The position numbers and the translations under genes are program-made. 64,000 nucleotides of DNA from Croceicoccus marinus (GTDB taxonomy: Bacteria > Pseudomonadota > Alphaproteobacteria > Sphingomonadales > Sphingomonadaceae). Of this stretch, positions 38,008 to 48,079 are shown piece after piece. Each line of letters opens with the position of its first letter. Position 1 is the stretch's first letter. Below the pieces are notes generated by a model that worked only from the letters and a program-made list of their open reading frames with translations, had not been told where the DNA came from and did no database searches. The stretch spans positions 1,079,501-1,143,500 of the forward strand of contig NZ_CP019602.1 in NCBI RefSeq assembly GCF_001661675.2. Reading direction: 5' to 3'.

Positions 38008-39384
38008 ATGGCCGAAGGTACCCTCGCACCGACCGGCGCGACCGCTGCGCTGACCGCGCGCAGCGATGCGCAGGACCGGCTGGTCGCGGCGGATCAGCGG
38101 CTGCTGGTGCTACAGCGCGAATGCGGCGGGGACATGCCCGGGCTGATCGCGGTCCCCGAACTGATGCAACTGGTCCGCAAGTCACGCGCCTATGGCATGA
38201 AGCTGGCGCAGGCGCTGACGGTCACCCATCCCGGCGGCTCGCTGAAGGGCTGGGCCGAGATCGAGCCCGACGATGAGGGCTGCACCATCCGCCTGTCCGA
38301 CTGGCACGCGATGGATGCAGTTCCGGCTACTGGCGACCAGCCCGCTGGCGCAGAGGACGACGAGGCCGCCGAAACGCGCCTTGCGATCGAGCAATTGCTG
38401 GCAGAAGCGGTGCTTTGGCTCGACGGGCAGCAGAACATCGTCGCACTCGAGACGGAGTGCACCGAATTGTCGCCGATGGTGGCGCGCGCGCGGCGTCAGC
38501 GCGGCCAGAACTGGTCTACCCTGTTCCAGACCGACGGCGACGTGCAGTCGCACTGGAGCCTGCGCAGCGGCATCATCGCCGGTATCGAGGAATCGGAACG
38601 GCGCTGGCATCTGATGCTGACGGGCGGCACGACGGGAAATGCAGGCCAGCAGATCCTGATCCGCCGGCACGAGGAACCGATTTCCGCCAAGCCCGCGAAT
38701 GATGAGGATTTGCTGCCGGGCGATCTCTTGTCCCAGCAGCTTGCTCCCGCGCTCGATGCGCCGGTTCGCCGGATCATCCAGCTGGGCGAGATCATGCGCG
38801 ACCGCCTGGCCGGTCCGCTTTCGCGCGAATATGTCAGCTATGCGGGCGACATCGTCGATGCCGCCAAGCATCTCGCCGGCCTGGCGCAATCGTTGTCGGA
38901 TGGAGAGGACGAGCCCGAGCCCGACATGGTCCCGGTGGTGCCGGGAGAGATCGCCGAGAGCGCCTGCCGTTTCCAGACCACGCGCGCCGCGCGCAAGCAG
39001 GCGCGCTTCACCATCGCCTTCGACCCGGCCCGGGCGCTGGGCGACCGGCGCTGGTGCATGCAGATACTGCTCAATCTGCTGGGCAATGCAGTGGACTACG
39101 GTCCGCGCGGCGGGGAAATATTCGTCGATTGCGCCGCCGAAGGCCCCTGGGTCAGCGTCAGCGTCACCGATGAGGGCAAGCCGCTTTCGGCGCAGGACTG
39201 CGAAAAGATCTTCGCAAAATATGAACGGCTCGGCCGCGAGGGCGACGGCACCGGCCTTGGCCTGCATATCGCCCGGCGGTTGGCCGAAGCGATGGGCGGC
39301 AGCCTGACGGTTTCGCTTGGAAAGCGCGGCGGCAATTGTTTCACGCTTCGGCTGAAGGCGGCGGACGAAGCCGCGGCCGAATAA
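38008..39384 (+). CDS. Histidine-kinase-like ATPase lacking the phosphoacceptor histidine
   Basis: 458 aa, no membrane helices. A helical N-terminus is followed by a PAS-like middle region, then a dimerisation segment and a HATPase_c domain. Where a normal HisKA has HELRTPL, this one reads PALDAPV, so the acceptor His is Pro247. The rest of the helical hairpin aligns well (EIMRDRLAGPL, then YVSYAGDIVDAAKHLAGL). The ATPase domain keeps the N box (LLNLLGNAVDYGPRG) and the G2 box GTGLGL (414-419). The G1 box is altered to DEGKPL (388-393), with Pro where the second Gly belongs. It probably binds nucleotide but cannot autophosphorylate in the usual way. No response regulator gene is adjacent. Confidence 0.85.
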   Translation: MAEGTLAPTGATAALTARSDAQDRLVAADQRLLVLQRECGGDMPGLIAVPELMQLVRKSRAYGMKLAQALTVTHPGGSLKGWAEIEPDDEGCTIRLSDWHAMDAVPATGDQPAGAEDDEAAETRLAIEQLLAEAVLWLDGQQNIVALETECTELSPMVARARRQRGQNWSTLFQTDGDVQSHWSLRSGIIAGIEESERRWHLMLTGGTTGNAGQQILIRRHEEPISAKPANDEDLLPGDLLSQQLAPALDAPVRRIIQLGEIMRDRLAGPLSREYVSYAGDIVDAAKHLAGLAQSLSDGEDEPEPDMVPVVPGEIAESACRFQTTRAARKQARFTIAFDPARALGDRRWCMQILLNLLGNAVDYGPRGGEIFVDCAAEGPWVSVSVTDEGKPLSAQDCEKIFAKYERLGREGDGTGLGLHIARRLAEAMGGSLTVSLGKRGGNCFTLRLKAADEAAAE

Positions 39385-39392
39385 GGCCGGGT

Positions 39393-39596
39393 TCAGCGCC
39401 CGCTGCGGCGCCGCCGCACGATCCACACCAGTATCAGCCCGGCAGCCATCGCCAATACGCCGATATAGGCCCATTGACGCTTGCCGATCATGAAGCTGTC
39501 GGCAGGCCAGCCGACGAAGCCAAGTCCTTGCAGCGTCCACAGCACGCCCAAAAGAAAAATGACGATGCCGAGGACGGTTAAGGCCAGTCTCCGCAT
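39393..39596 (-). CDS. Small two-helix membrane protein
   Basis: 67 aa from ATG 39596, chosen because GAAGGA lies about 8 nt upstream; an ATG two codons earlier has no room for a ribosome site. Helix 1 is about residues 4-24 (LALTVLGIVIFLLGVLWTLQ) and helix 2 about 44-62, ending WIVRRRRSGR. The central sequence GLGFVGWPADSFMIGKRQWAYIG is shown in part as LGFVGWPADSFMIG and is a pattern I associate with conserved small alphaproteobacterial proteins of unknown function. It follows gltA by 35 nt and converges on the kinase-like gene. Confidence 0.75.
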   Translation of the reverse strand: MRRLALTVLGIVIFLLGVLWTLQGLGFVGWPADSFMIGKRQWAYIGVLAMAAGLILVWIVRRRRSGR

Positions 39597-39631
39597 CGTC
39601 ATTTCCTTCGTAACTATCTCAGTCCAGGCGA

Positions 39632-40915
39632 TTACCGCTGGGCGATAGGCACATAATCGCGCTTCTCCGGGCCGGTGTAAAGCTGGCGCGGGCGGCCGAT
39701 TCGCTGGCCGGGATCGGAAATCATCTCGTTCCACTGCGCGACCCAGCCGACGGTGCGGGCAAGGGCGAACAGCGCGGTGAACATCTCGGTCGGGAAGCCG
39801 ATCGCCGACAGGATCACGCCCGAATAGAAGTCCACGTTGGGGAACAGCTTCTTCTCGACGAAATAATCGTCGTTCAAGGCCATTTCCTCAAGCTGCAGGG
39901 CAACCTCGAACACGGGGTCGCTGACGTTCAGCGCATCGAACACCTCGCGCACCGTCTTCTGCATCACGGTCGCCCGCGGGTCGTAGTTCTTGTAGACGCG
40001 GTGGCCAAAGCCCATCAGGCGGAACGGATCGTCCTTGTTCTTGGCGCGCGCGATATATTCGGGAATCTTGTCCGGCGTCCCGATCTCGTGGAGCATGTTG
40101 AGCGCGGCCTCGTTCGCGCCGCCATGCGCTGGGCCCCACAGACAGGCGATGCCCGCCGCGATGCATGCGAACGGATTGGCACCCGACGAACCCGCCAGCC
40201 GCACGGTCGAGGTCGACGCGTTCTGCTCGTGATCGGCATGCAGGATGAAGATGCGGTCCAGCGCCTTCTCGACCGCGGGTACGACTTCATATTCCTCGGC
40301 GGGAACGCCGAAGGTCATGCGCAGGAAATTGCCGGTATAGCTCAGCCGGTTGTCGGGCTGCATGAAGGGCTGACCGATCGCGTATTTGTAAGCCATGGCC
40401 GCGATCGTCGGCATCTTGGCGATCAAGCGGTGCGAGCTGATCTTGCGGTGCTCGGGGTCCGAGATGTCGGTGCTGTCGTGATAGAACGCCGACAGCGCGC
40501 CGACCACGCCGCACATGATCGCCATCGGGTGCGCATCGCGGCGGAAGCCCTGGTAGAACTGGCGCAGCTGGTCATGCAGCATGGTGTGGCGAGTAATGGT
40601 GAACTCGAAAGTATCAAGCTCGTCCTTGGACGGCAGCTCGCCGTTCAGCAGCAGGTAGGACACTTCCATGAAGCTGGAATTTTCCGCCAGCTGGCCGATG
40701 GGATAGCCGCGGTGCAGCAGCACGCCTTCCTCGCCATCGATGAAGGTCAGGCCCGAATCGCAGCTGGCCGTCGACGTGAAACCGGGGTCATAGGTGAACA
40801 TGCCCGTCTTGCCGTAGAGCTTGCCGATATCGACGACATCCGGCCCAAGCGTCCCGCTCTTCATCGGAAATTCGTAGTCGCCGCCCCCTGCGGTCAGTTT
40901 CGCCGTATCGCCCAC
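39632..40915 (-). CDS. gltA: Citrate synthase (type II)
   Basis: 427-aa enzyme that condenses oxaloacetate and acetyl-CoA into citrate. Active-site regions are recognisable: [27 protein letters not shown] with the catalytic His, [13 protein letters not shown] with the second His, and NVDFYSG with the catalytic Asp. The N-terminal domain typical of the hexameric, NADH-sensitive Gram-negative form is present (ending [10 protein letters not shown]). The start is GTG 40915 behind GAGGAG. It follows gltX by 47 nt on the same strand. Confidence 0.97.
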   Translation of the reverse strand: MGDTAKLTAGGGDYEFPMKSGTLGPDVVDIGKLYGKTGMFTYDPGFTSTASCDSGLTFIDGEEGVLLHRGYPIGQLAENSSFMEVSYLLLNGELPSKDELDTFEFTITRHTMLHDQLRQFYQGFRRDAHPMAIMCGVVGALSAFYHDSTDISDPEHRKISSHRLIAKMPTIAAMAYKYAIGQPFMQPDNRLSYTGNFLRMTFGVPAEEYEVVPAVEKALDRIFILHADHEQNASTSTVRLAGSSGANPFACIAAGIACLWGPAHGGANEAALNMLHEIGTPDKIPEYIARAKNKDDPFRLMGFGHRVYKNYDPRATVMQKTVREVFDALNVSDPVFEVALQLEEMALNDDYFVEKKLFPNVDFYSGVILSAIGFPTEMFTALFALARTVGWVAQWNEMISDPGQRIGRPRQLYTGPEKRDYVPIAQR

Positions 40916-40962
40916 TTACTCACTCCTCTTCTTCTGATGTCTTAGTTTCCTGCGGCGGTGCT

Positions 40963-42471
40963 TCAGTCAAGCTCCGATCCGGCAGGCGCCGATGCACCGG
41001 CATGGTCGCGAATGCGCGCAAGGCTCTCCTCGCGTCCAAGCAGCACCAGCACGTCGAAGATGCCGGGCGAGGTCGACTGCCCGGTCAGCGCCGCGCGCAG
41101 CGGCTGTGCGATCTTGCCAAGACCCAGCTCGCGTTCCTCGGCCATGGCTTTCAGATTGTCTTCCAGCGGCCCGGCAGCCCAGTCGTCCGCCGCGTCCAGC
41201 CGTGATGCGACATCGCCCAGCAGCGCGTGTGCGCCTTCGGCCTGCAGCAGCACGGCAGCCTTGTCGTCCAGCGGCAGCGGCCGCTGTCGGAACAGGAACA
41301 AAGCGCCTTGCGCCAGTTCATCCATGTTCTTCGCCCGCGCCTTGAGCGACGGCATCGCCGCGATCAGCAGGTCGCGGTGCTTCGCCGCATCGAAACCGGG
41401 CTCCAGCGCAGCGATGCGCGGGGCCGCCAGATCGGCCAGGCGCGCATCATCCGCTTCGCGCATGTACTGGCCGTTCATATTGGCCAGCTTCTTCAAGTCG
41501 AAACGCGACGCGCTCTTGCCCACGGCGGGCAGGTCGAACAGCTCGACCGCTTCGTCGCGGCTGAAGATTTCCTGGTCGCCGTGACCCCAGCCAAGGCGCA
41601 GCAGGTAATTGGACACCGCCTCGGGCAGCAGGCCCATCTCGTCGCGATAGGCATCGACGCCCATGGCGCCGTGGCGCTTGGACAGCTTCGCCCCGTCGGC
41701 GCCGTGGATCAGCGGGATATGGGCATAGACCGGATCGTCCCAGCCGCCTTCGACGTCGTGCATCGCGCGATAGATCGGAAGCTGGCGAAACGCATTGTTC
41801 AGATGGTCGTCGCCGCGGATAACATGGGTCACGCCCATGTCGTGATCGTCGACCACCACGGCCAGCATATAGGTCGGCGACCCGTCGGAACGCAGCAGGA
41901 TGTAGTCGTCGATCTCGGCGTTCTTCACCTCGACCCGGCCCTGCACGGCATCCTCGATCACCAGCGAGCCTTCTTCCGGCGTCTTCAGCCGGACGACGAA
42001 GGGCGCGCCGGCCGGCGCCTCGGAAGGATCGCGGTGGCGCCAGCGGCCGTCATAGCGCAGCGGCTTCCTGGCGGCGCGCTGCTCGGCGCGCATCTGCTCA
42101 AGCTCTTCGGACGTGGCATAGCAGCGATAGGCGTGGCCCGCTTCCAGCAGCTTGAAGGCAACCTCGGCATGGCGAGCGGCGCGTTCCGACTGGAACACCG
42201 GCTCCTCGTCGTAATCAAGGCCCAGCCATTCCAGCCCGTCGAGAATCGCGTCGATGGCTTCCTGCGTCGAGCGGGCCTTGTCCGTATCCTCGATCCGCAG
42301 CAGCGCCTTGCCGCCGAAATGCCGGGCATAAAGCCAGTTGAACAGCGCGGTGCGCGCGCCGCCGATATGCAGGAAACCCGTGGGCGAGGGCGCGAAACGC
42401 GTGACGACAGTCCCTTGCGCGGTTGCTTTCGCGTTGCCGCTGTCGGTTCCGTCTGCCTGGCCGCTTGCCAT
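40963..42471 (-). CDS. gltX: Glutamate--tRNA ligase
   Basis: 502-aa class I aminoacyl-tRNA synthetase. The HIGH motif is in [17 protein letters not shown], and the KMSKS motif appears as KLSKR ([13 protein letters not shown]). The C-terminal anticodon-binding helical domain is complete. The 20 residues before VVTRFAPSP are a polar extension, so a slightly later start is possible. It is divergent from comEC across 64 nt and is the first gene of gltX-gltA. Alphaproteobacteria often have two GltX copies with different tRNA specificity; which this is cannot be told. Confidence 0.96.
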   Translation of the reverse strand: MASGQADGTDSGNAKATAQGTVVTRFAPSPTGFLHIGGARTALFNWLYARHFGGKALLRIEDTDKARSTQEAIDAILDGLEWLGLDYDEEPVFQSERAARHAEVAFKLLEAGHAYRCYATSEELEQMRAEQRAARKPLRYDGRWRHRDPSEAPAGAPFVVRLKTPEEGSLVIEDAVQGRVEVKNAEIDDYILLRSDGSPTYMLAVVVDDHDMGVTHVIRGDDHLNNAFRQLPIYRAMHDVEGGWDDPVYAHIPLIHGADGAKLSKRHGAMGVDAYRDEMGLLPEAVSNYLLRLGWGHGDQEIFSRDEAVELFDLPAVGKSASRFDLKKLANMNGQYMREADDARLADLAAPRIAALEPGFDAAKHRDLLIAAMPSLKARAKNMDELAQGALFLFRQRPLPLDDKAAVLLQAEGAHALLGDVASRLDAADDWAAGPLEDNLKAMAEERELGLGKIAQPLRAALTGQSTSPGIFDVLVLLGREESLARIRDHAGASAPAGSELD

Positions 42472-42535
42472 CTGCGCGTGCTTCCTCTTTCAATGCATGT
42501 CATGGGCGAACCGCTCGAACCGGAGAAGACGTTTC

Positions 42536-44725
42536 ATGAATGACTTGCGCGGCGCCATGGGGAAGGGCCGTGCCAGTACCGTCGTTCCGATAGCGGGCGA
42601 GGTCGAAGGCGATTCACGCCCCTCTTCGCGGTTGCGGAAATGGGGGACCGAAGCCCGTTTGTCCAGTGCCGCGGATGGAATAGAGGCGTTCCTGGCCGAT
42701 CGCGGCTTCGAACGCATGCCGTGGCTGGCCGTGGCGATGCTGACGGGCATCGGGCTATGGTTCATCCTGCCGGGGCCGGGCGAATGGCTGATCGCCATCG
42801 GCCTGTGCGGCGTGATGGCAGGATTGTCGCTGGTGCGGCTGGAGGGCGACCGGCATGCGCTGCTGCGCAATGCGGCGACCGGTCTGGCGCTGATGCTGGC
42901 TGCCGGGATCGTGCTGGTCTGGGCTCGCTCGACCCTGATCGGCGCGCAGCCCATCAGCGGGCCAAGGGTCGCGGTGGTGGAAGCGATCGTGCTCGAGCGC
43001 GAGGAGCAGCCCGCGCGCGAACGCGTCAGGCTGATCGTCGCGACCCGCGATCCGCTGGACCAGATACCGATCAGGGCGCGGCTGAACGTACCGGCGGAGA
43101 TGGACGACCCGGCGCTGGTGGCAGGATCGAAGTTCCGCGCCAAGATCCGCCTGACCCCGCCCCAGCGTGCGGCGGTGCCGGGCGGCTATGACTTTGCGCA
43201 GTCGGCCTGGTTCGACGGGCTTGCTGCATCGGGATCGGTTCTGGAACCCCCCATCGTTACTGGCCTCGCGGGCGGGGCAAGCGGCTGGCGCAGCGAGCTT
43301 GCCGCCCATGTCCGGCAGCAGGTCGGGCAGTATGGCGGCGCGGCATCGGCTGCGATCGCAGCGACGCTGATCACCGGCGACCGCGGCGCCATCCCCGAAG
43401 CCGACGCGCAGGCGATGCGCGATTCCGGATTGGCGCATATGCTGTCCATCAGCGGGCTTCACGTGGGTGCGATCGTGGCGATTGCGTGGCTTCTGGTGGT
43501 CAGGGTGGGCGCTTTGTTCCCCTGGCTTGCCCTGCGAGTGCGGCTCCCGTTGGCGGCAGCGGGGTCGGGCGCGCTGGCGGGGATCGGTTATACGCTGATG
43601 ACAGGAGCCGCGCTGCCGACGGTGCGGGCCTGTCTGGCTGCGCTGCTGGTCGTGGCCGCGCTGTCTCTCGGGCGGCAGGCGCTGTCACTCAGGCTGATCG
43701 CGCTGGCCGCGATGACGGTGATGCTGTTCTGGCCCGAAGCGGTCATCGGCCCCTCGTTCCAGCTGAGCTTTGCCGCGGTGACGGCTATCGTCGCATTCCA
43801 CAACAGCCGCTTGGTCGAGTGGCTGAAGGAGCAGCGGGGCGAGGGACAACTGGCGCGCTGGGCCCATGCCGGCCTGCTGCTGTTCCTGACGGGCCTGATC
43901 GTCGAGGCTGCGCTGAGCCCGCTGGTCCTGTTCCATTTCCAGCGGTCGAGCCTCTATGGATCGCTTGCCAATGTCGTCGCGATTCCGCTGATGACGGCGG
44001 TAACCCTGCCTGCGCTGACCGCGGGGCTGGTCTTCGATTTGCTGGGGGTTGGAGCGCCCCTTTGGTGGCTTTCGGCAAAGTCGCTCGACCTGACACTGGG
44101 TATTGCACACACGACGTCCTCGCTTCCCGGGTCGGTGCTGCAATTGCCGCAGGTCTCGCTTGTGGCGGCGCTGGCATGCGTCGCGGGCGCGTTCTGGCTG
44201 GCGCTGTGGTCGGGGCGGTTTCGGCTGTGGGGACTGCTGCCGCTGTCAATCGGAGTGTCCGCGCTCTTCCTTGCGCGCCCGGCCGACCTGCTGATCGAAC
44301 AGAGCGGACGAAATGCCGCCATGCTGTCGGATGACGGCGAATTATACCTTCTGCGCACCAGCACGAGTTTCGCAGCGGACGCGATGGTGGAGGCGATGGG
44401 CAAGACGCCGAAGGACGGTGAACCGTTCAGCGAATTTCCCGAATGGCCCGGGGCGCGCTGCAACGGCGATTTCTGTCAGCTTCAGGCGCAGGGCAGGACC
44501 CTGCTTGTCGCCCAGCGACCCGTGGACGTACCATATGGCCCGCTGGTCGCCGCCTGCGCGCGGGCCGATATCGTGATTTCCAGCAGGCGGCTCCCCGCGG
44601 ATTGCCGGCCGTCCATGTTGAAGGCCGACGGCAGCCTGCTGTCGCGCCGCGGCGGGCTGGCCGTCGATCTGGAAAGCGGCTCCTACCGGGCGGTCAGGCC
44701 CGAAGGCGACAGCCACGGATGGTAG
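42536..44725 (+). CDS. comEC: ComEC/Rec2-family membrane channel protein
   Basis: 729-aa polytopic protein related to the inner-membrane channel through which single-stranded DNA enters during transformation. Seen: an N-terminal DUF4131-like region with OB-like strands; the competence core, with DSGLAHMLSISGLHVGAIVA the defining motif; about ten membrane helices; and a C-terminal soluble part (AAMLSDDGELYLLRT onward) in which the metallo-beta-lactamase motif HxHxDH is not found. Such a shortened or degenerate C-terminus is what I recall for alphaproteobacterial members. ATG 42536 has CGGAGAAG upstream. Actual competence is unproven. Confidence 0.9.
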   Translation: MNDLRGAMGKGRASTVVPIAGEVEGDSRPSSRLRKWGTEARLSSAADGIEAFLADRGFERMPWLAVAMLTGIGLWFILPGPGEWLIAIGLCGVMAGLSLVRLEGDRHALLRNAATGLALMLAAGIVLVWARSTLIGAQPISGPRVAVVEAIVLEREEQPARERVRLIVATRDPLDQIPIRARLNVPAEMDDPALVAGSKFRAKIRLTPPQRAAVPGGYDFAQSAWFDGLAASGSVLEPPIVTGLAGGASGWRSELAAHVRQQVGQYGGAASAAIAATLITGDRGAIPEADAQAMRDSGLAHMLSISGLHVGAIVAIAWLLVVRVGALFPWLALRVRLPLAAAGSGALAGIGYTLMTGAALPTVRACLAALLVVAALSLGRQALSLRLIALAAMTVMLFWPEAVIGPSFQLSFAAVTAIVAFHNSRLVEWLKEQRGEGQLARWAHAGLLLFLTGLIVEAALSPLVLFHFQRSSLYGSLANVVAIPLMTAVTLPALTAGLVFDLLGVGAPLWWLSAKSLDLTLGIAHTTSSLPGSVLQLPQVSLVAALACVAGAFWLALWSGRFRLWGLLPLSIGVSALFLARPADLLIEQSGRNAAMLSDDGELYLLRTSTSFAADAMVEAMGKTPKDGEPFSEFPEWPGARCNGDFCQLQAQGRTLLVAQRPVDVPYGPLVAACARADIVISSRRLPADCRPSMLKADGSLLSRRGGLAVDLESGSYRAVRPEGDSHGW

Positions 44726-44742
44726 GCCGCGGGGTGCGGCGT

Positions 44743-45435
44743 TCAGTGATAGCGGCGCAGCAGTCCGGCAAGCCGGCCCTGGACCTGCACTTCCGACGGA
44801 TCGTAGGTCTGCGCCTCATACGACGCATTCGCAGGATCGAGCCGGACCATGCCGTTCACGCGGCGGAGGTATTTCAGCGTCGCTTCCTCACCGCGGACCA
44901 GCGCAACGATGATCTCGCCGTCTCGCGCCGTGTCGGTGCGGCGCACCAGCGCATAATCGCCATCGAAGATGCCGGCCTCGATCATGGAATCGCCGGAAAC
45001 TTCCAGCGCATAATACTCCCCGCTTCCCAGCAAGGCAGCGGGAACGGGCAGCATCCGCGAATCCTCCAGCGCCTCGATCGGGACGCCGGCGGCGATGCGG
45101 CCATGCAGCGGAATTTCAATCACGTCGCTCGATACGCCGGGCTGCGGGGCAAGGCGCTTGAATTCGACGACATTGTCGGGTTTGGCCGGCGCGGATTTCG
45201 CCCGGGCGGTGCCGGTCACATCGTCCGGCTGGCGGATCACCTCAAGCGCGCGGGCACGGTTCGGCAAGCGGCGGATGAAGCCGCGTTCCTCCAGCGCCGA
45301 GATCAGGCGATGCACGCCCGACTTCGACTTCAAGTCGAGGGCTTCCTTCATTTCCTCGAACGAGGGGGAAATTCCGCTATCCTCAAGCCGTTGCTGGATG
45401 AAGATCAGCAATTCGTGCTGTTTGCGCGTAAGCAT
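44743..45435 (-). CDS. lexA: SOS response repressor LexA
   Basis: 230-aa transcriptional repressor and serine self-protease. The N-terminal winged helix-turn-helix covers about 1-65 ([10 protein letters not shown] through [10 protein letters not shown]). The autocleavage bond is Ala116-Gly117 in RIAAGVPIE. The catalytic dyad is Ser150 (SGDSM) and Lys188 (ATLKYL). ATG 45435 is the family start, preceded by AGGA. A LexA operator and a good promoter lie in the 100-nt gap to moeA, so the gene has its own autoregulated promoter. It converges on comEC with 17 nt between the stops. Confidence 0.97.
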   Translation of the reverse strand: MLTRKQHELLIFIQQRLEDSGISPSFEEMKEALDLKSKSGVHRLISALEERGFIRRLPNRARALEVIRQPDDVTGTARAKSAPAKPDNVVEFKRLAPQPGVSSDVIEIPLHGRIAAGVPIEALEDSRMLPVPAALLGSGEYYALEVSGDSMIEAGIFDGDYALVRRTDTARDGEIIVALVRGEEATLKYLRRVNGMVRLDPANASYEAQTYDPSEVQVQGRLAGLLRRYH

Positions 45436-45470
45436 GGCCGTATCCTGTTCCGCCTTGCGCCCAGCGGCGC

Positions 45471-45485
45471 GAACGAATACGGAAC
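45471..45485 (-). promoter_or_regulatory. LexA operator (SOS box) of lexA
   Basis: On the plus strand GAAC-GAATACG-GAAC; on the coding strand GTTC-N7-GTTC with seven central bases. This is exactly the direct-repeat operator known for alphaproteobacterial LexA. It begins 35 nt upstream of the lexA ATG and overlaps the last base of the predicted -10, so bound LexA would block transcription start. Confidence 0.85.
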
Positions 45486-45513
45486 AATTAAGCAACATCG
45501 GAACACGCGTCAA
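45485..45513 (-). promoter_or_regulatory. Predicted lexA promoter
   Basis: Reading the minus strand: -35 TTGACG (45508-45513), a spacer of exactly 17 nt, and -10 TAATTG (45485-45490). The SOS box lies directly downstream and overlaps it by one base. Both hexamers are close to the sigma-70 consensus, and the elements fall after the moeA stop, so this promoter serves lexA alone. Confidence 0.65.
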
Positions 45514-45535
45514 CCCATGTTAACGCAATAATGCG

Positions 45536-46740
45536 TCAGTTTCTGTTGCGCGGCGCCAGCGGAATGACCCGAACGACATCGCCGGTTTTCACTTCCGCCG
45601 TTTCCGCAGGGCGCAGGATCAGCGCATCGGCTTCGGCCAGAGGCGTCAGTGCAGCGCTGTCCTGCAAAGCCAGCGGCATCACGCCCAGATCGGTGAACGC
45701 TGCGCGCAGGAATTCCGTCCTTTTCCCGGTCGCTGGCAGATCCCCCAGGCAGAACGCGGGCTGCATCGCGGGCAAGGGCGACCGGTCGCCCATCAGCGCG
45801 CGGGCGATCGGCTGCGCGAAGAGATGCGCGGTCACGAAACTGGAGACCGGATTGCCGGGCAGGCCGATAACCAGCTGTCTACCGAGACGAGCGACCAGGA
45901 TCGGCTTGCCAGGCTTGATCGCGACGCGCCAGAAGTCGATCTTGGCGCCCATCTCCTCCAGCACCGGCAAGACGAGGTCGTGATCGCCCACCGATGCGCC
46001 GCCGCTGGTGACGATCATGTGCGCGTTCTTCGCCTGCTCGAAAGCGGCGCGCAGCGCGTCGCGGCGGTCGGGTACGGGGCCATGGCTTTCGATTTCGCAG
46101 CCGAGGTCGGTGAACAATGCGCCCAGCATGGCGCCATTGCTGGCGGGGATCGCGCCGGGAGGCAGGTCCTCGCCCGCGGGTCTCAATTCGTCGCCACCCT
46201 CGATCACCGCGACGCTGGCTTTTTCATGCACTGAAAGCCTGCCGTGTCCCGCCGTGATCGCCAGCGCCAGCCGAGCGGGCGTCAACCTTTCCCCAGCGCG
46301 CGCAATGATGTCGCCCTGCGCGAAGTCGAGCCCGCGGGGGCGGATATGCCGGCCGAGCGGTTCGGGAGGATCGCCGTCGAAGAACAGCCTGCTTCCTTCG
46401 GCGCGGCAGTCTTCCTGCACGGCGACCATGTCGGCACCGCCCGGAACGACCGCGCCGGTCGCGATGCGAACGGCCTGCCGGGGTCCGACCGTGCCCTGGA
46501 ACGGGTGTCCTGCGGCGCTTTCGCCGACGATGTCCCAAGGGCCTGGCATGTCGACTTGCCGCAGGGCATAGCCATCCATCGCCGACATCGGATCGGGCGG
46601 CTGAGATCGCAGCGCCGCGACATCACTGGCGAGCCACCGACCGGCTGCCTCTCCGATCGGCAATTCCACGGCGGGCAGCGGCTGCGCCATCGCGAGAAGG
46701 CGTCGCTGCGCTTCCTCGAGCCCCAGCAGCCAGCTTGCCG

Positions 46741-46744
<4 letters not shown>
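45536..46744 (-). CDS. moeA: Molybdopterin molybdenumtransferase MoeA
   Basis: 402-aa enzyme that inserts molybdenum into adenylated molybdopterin. Motifs seen: SAMDGYALR near the N-terminus, [18 protein letters not shown] in the MoCF domain, and [13 protein letters not shown]; a C-terminal domain IV is present. The start is TTG 46744, which overlaps the moaC stop (TTGA); no suitable ATG exists. It is the last biosynthetic gene of the ppiD-trp-moa-moe run. Confidence 0.94.
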
Positions 46745-47235
<491 letters not shown>

Positions 47236-47239
47236 CGAA

Positions 47240-48079
47240 TCATGCCCATCGAGCCGGGCCCATCGAACCGGGCAGTCCCGCCATACGCGGCAGGCCAAGC
47301 AGGTCGCGCGTCGCCGTCGTCACGTCGCGCTGCCGCATGAGGCTCTCGCCCACTAGGAAACAGCGTACGCCCGCCATGTCGCAGATGGCCTGGACATCGT
47401 CATGATCCGCTATGCCGCTTTCGCTGACCAGCAGCGCGTCCGGCGGGGCAAGCGGGGCGAGGCGGGCCGTGGCGGCGATATCGGTGGTAAAGGTGCGCAA
47501 ATCGCGATTGTTGACCCCGATCAGCCCCGAGCGCAGCCGGTGCGAGCGCTCCATCTCGGCCTCGTCGTGCACCTCGACCAGCACGTCCATGTGCGCGTCG
47601 ATGGCGGCAGCCTCGATCTCGGCCGCCAGACAATCGTCCAGCGCGGCGAGGATGATGAGGATCGCGTCCGCCCCGATCGCGCGCGCTTCGGTCACCTGCC
47701 ATGGATCGACCATGAAATCCTTGCGCAACACCGGCAGCGTGCAGGCGGCGCGGGCGGCGACCAGATAATCCTCATGCCCCTGAAAATGCGGGGCATCGGT
47801 CAGCACCGACAGGCAGGCGGCGCCGCCGGTGGCATATTCGCGCGCATGTTCTGGCGGGTCGAAATCCTGCCGAATCAATCCCTTGGAAGGCGAAGCTTTC
47901 TTGATTTCCGCGATCAGCCCAAAGCCGCGGCGCGAAGCCTGCTCAAGCCTATGCGCGAAACCGCGGGGCGCTTCCTGCGCCCGCGCCAGCACTTCCAGGT
48001 CGCGCAGAGAGCGCTGCTTCTTGCGCGCCGCGACTTCCTCGCGCTTGACGTTGCAGATCTCGAGCAGCCGGTCGCTCAT
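47240..48079 (-). CDS. trpC: Indole-3-glycerol phosphate synthase
   Basis: 279-aa TIM-barrel enzyme that closes the indole ring in tryptophan synthesis. The catalytic Lys and Glu are in [20 protein letters not shown] and LVEVHDEAE. The phosphate-binding region is [12 protein letters not shown] and LVSESGI. It is monofunctional; no TrpF domain is fused. ATG 48079 overlaps the trpD stop by 4 nt, preferred over ATG 48085 and 48115. Confidence 0.96.
   Translation of the reverse strand: MSDRLLEICNVKREEVAARKKQRSLRDLEVLARAQEAPRGFAHRLEQASRRGFGLIAEIKKASPSKGLIRQDFDPPEHAREYATGGAACLSVLTDAPHFQGHEDYLVAARAACTLPVLRKDFMVDPWQVTEARAIGADAILIILAALDDCLAAEIEAAAIDAHMDVLVEVHDEAEMERSHRLRSGLIGVNNRDLRTFTTDIAATARLAPLAPPDALLVSESGIADHDDVQAICDMAGVRCFLVGESLMRQRDVTTATRDLLGLPRMAGLPGSMGPARWA

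Noticed and set aside
44726..44740. A short hairpin (GCCGC-GGGGT-GCGGC) between comEC and lexA
   Set aside because: Only five base pairs, which is expected by chance at this GC content, although its position between convergent genes suits a terminator.
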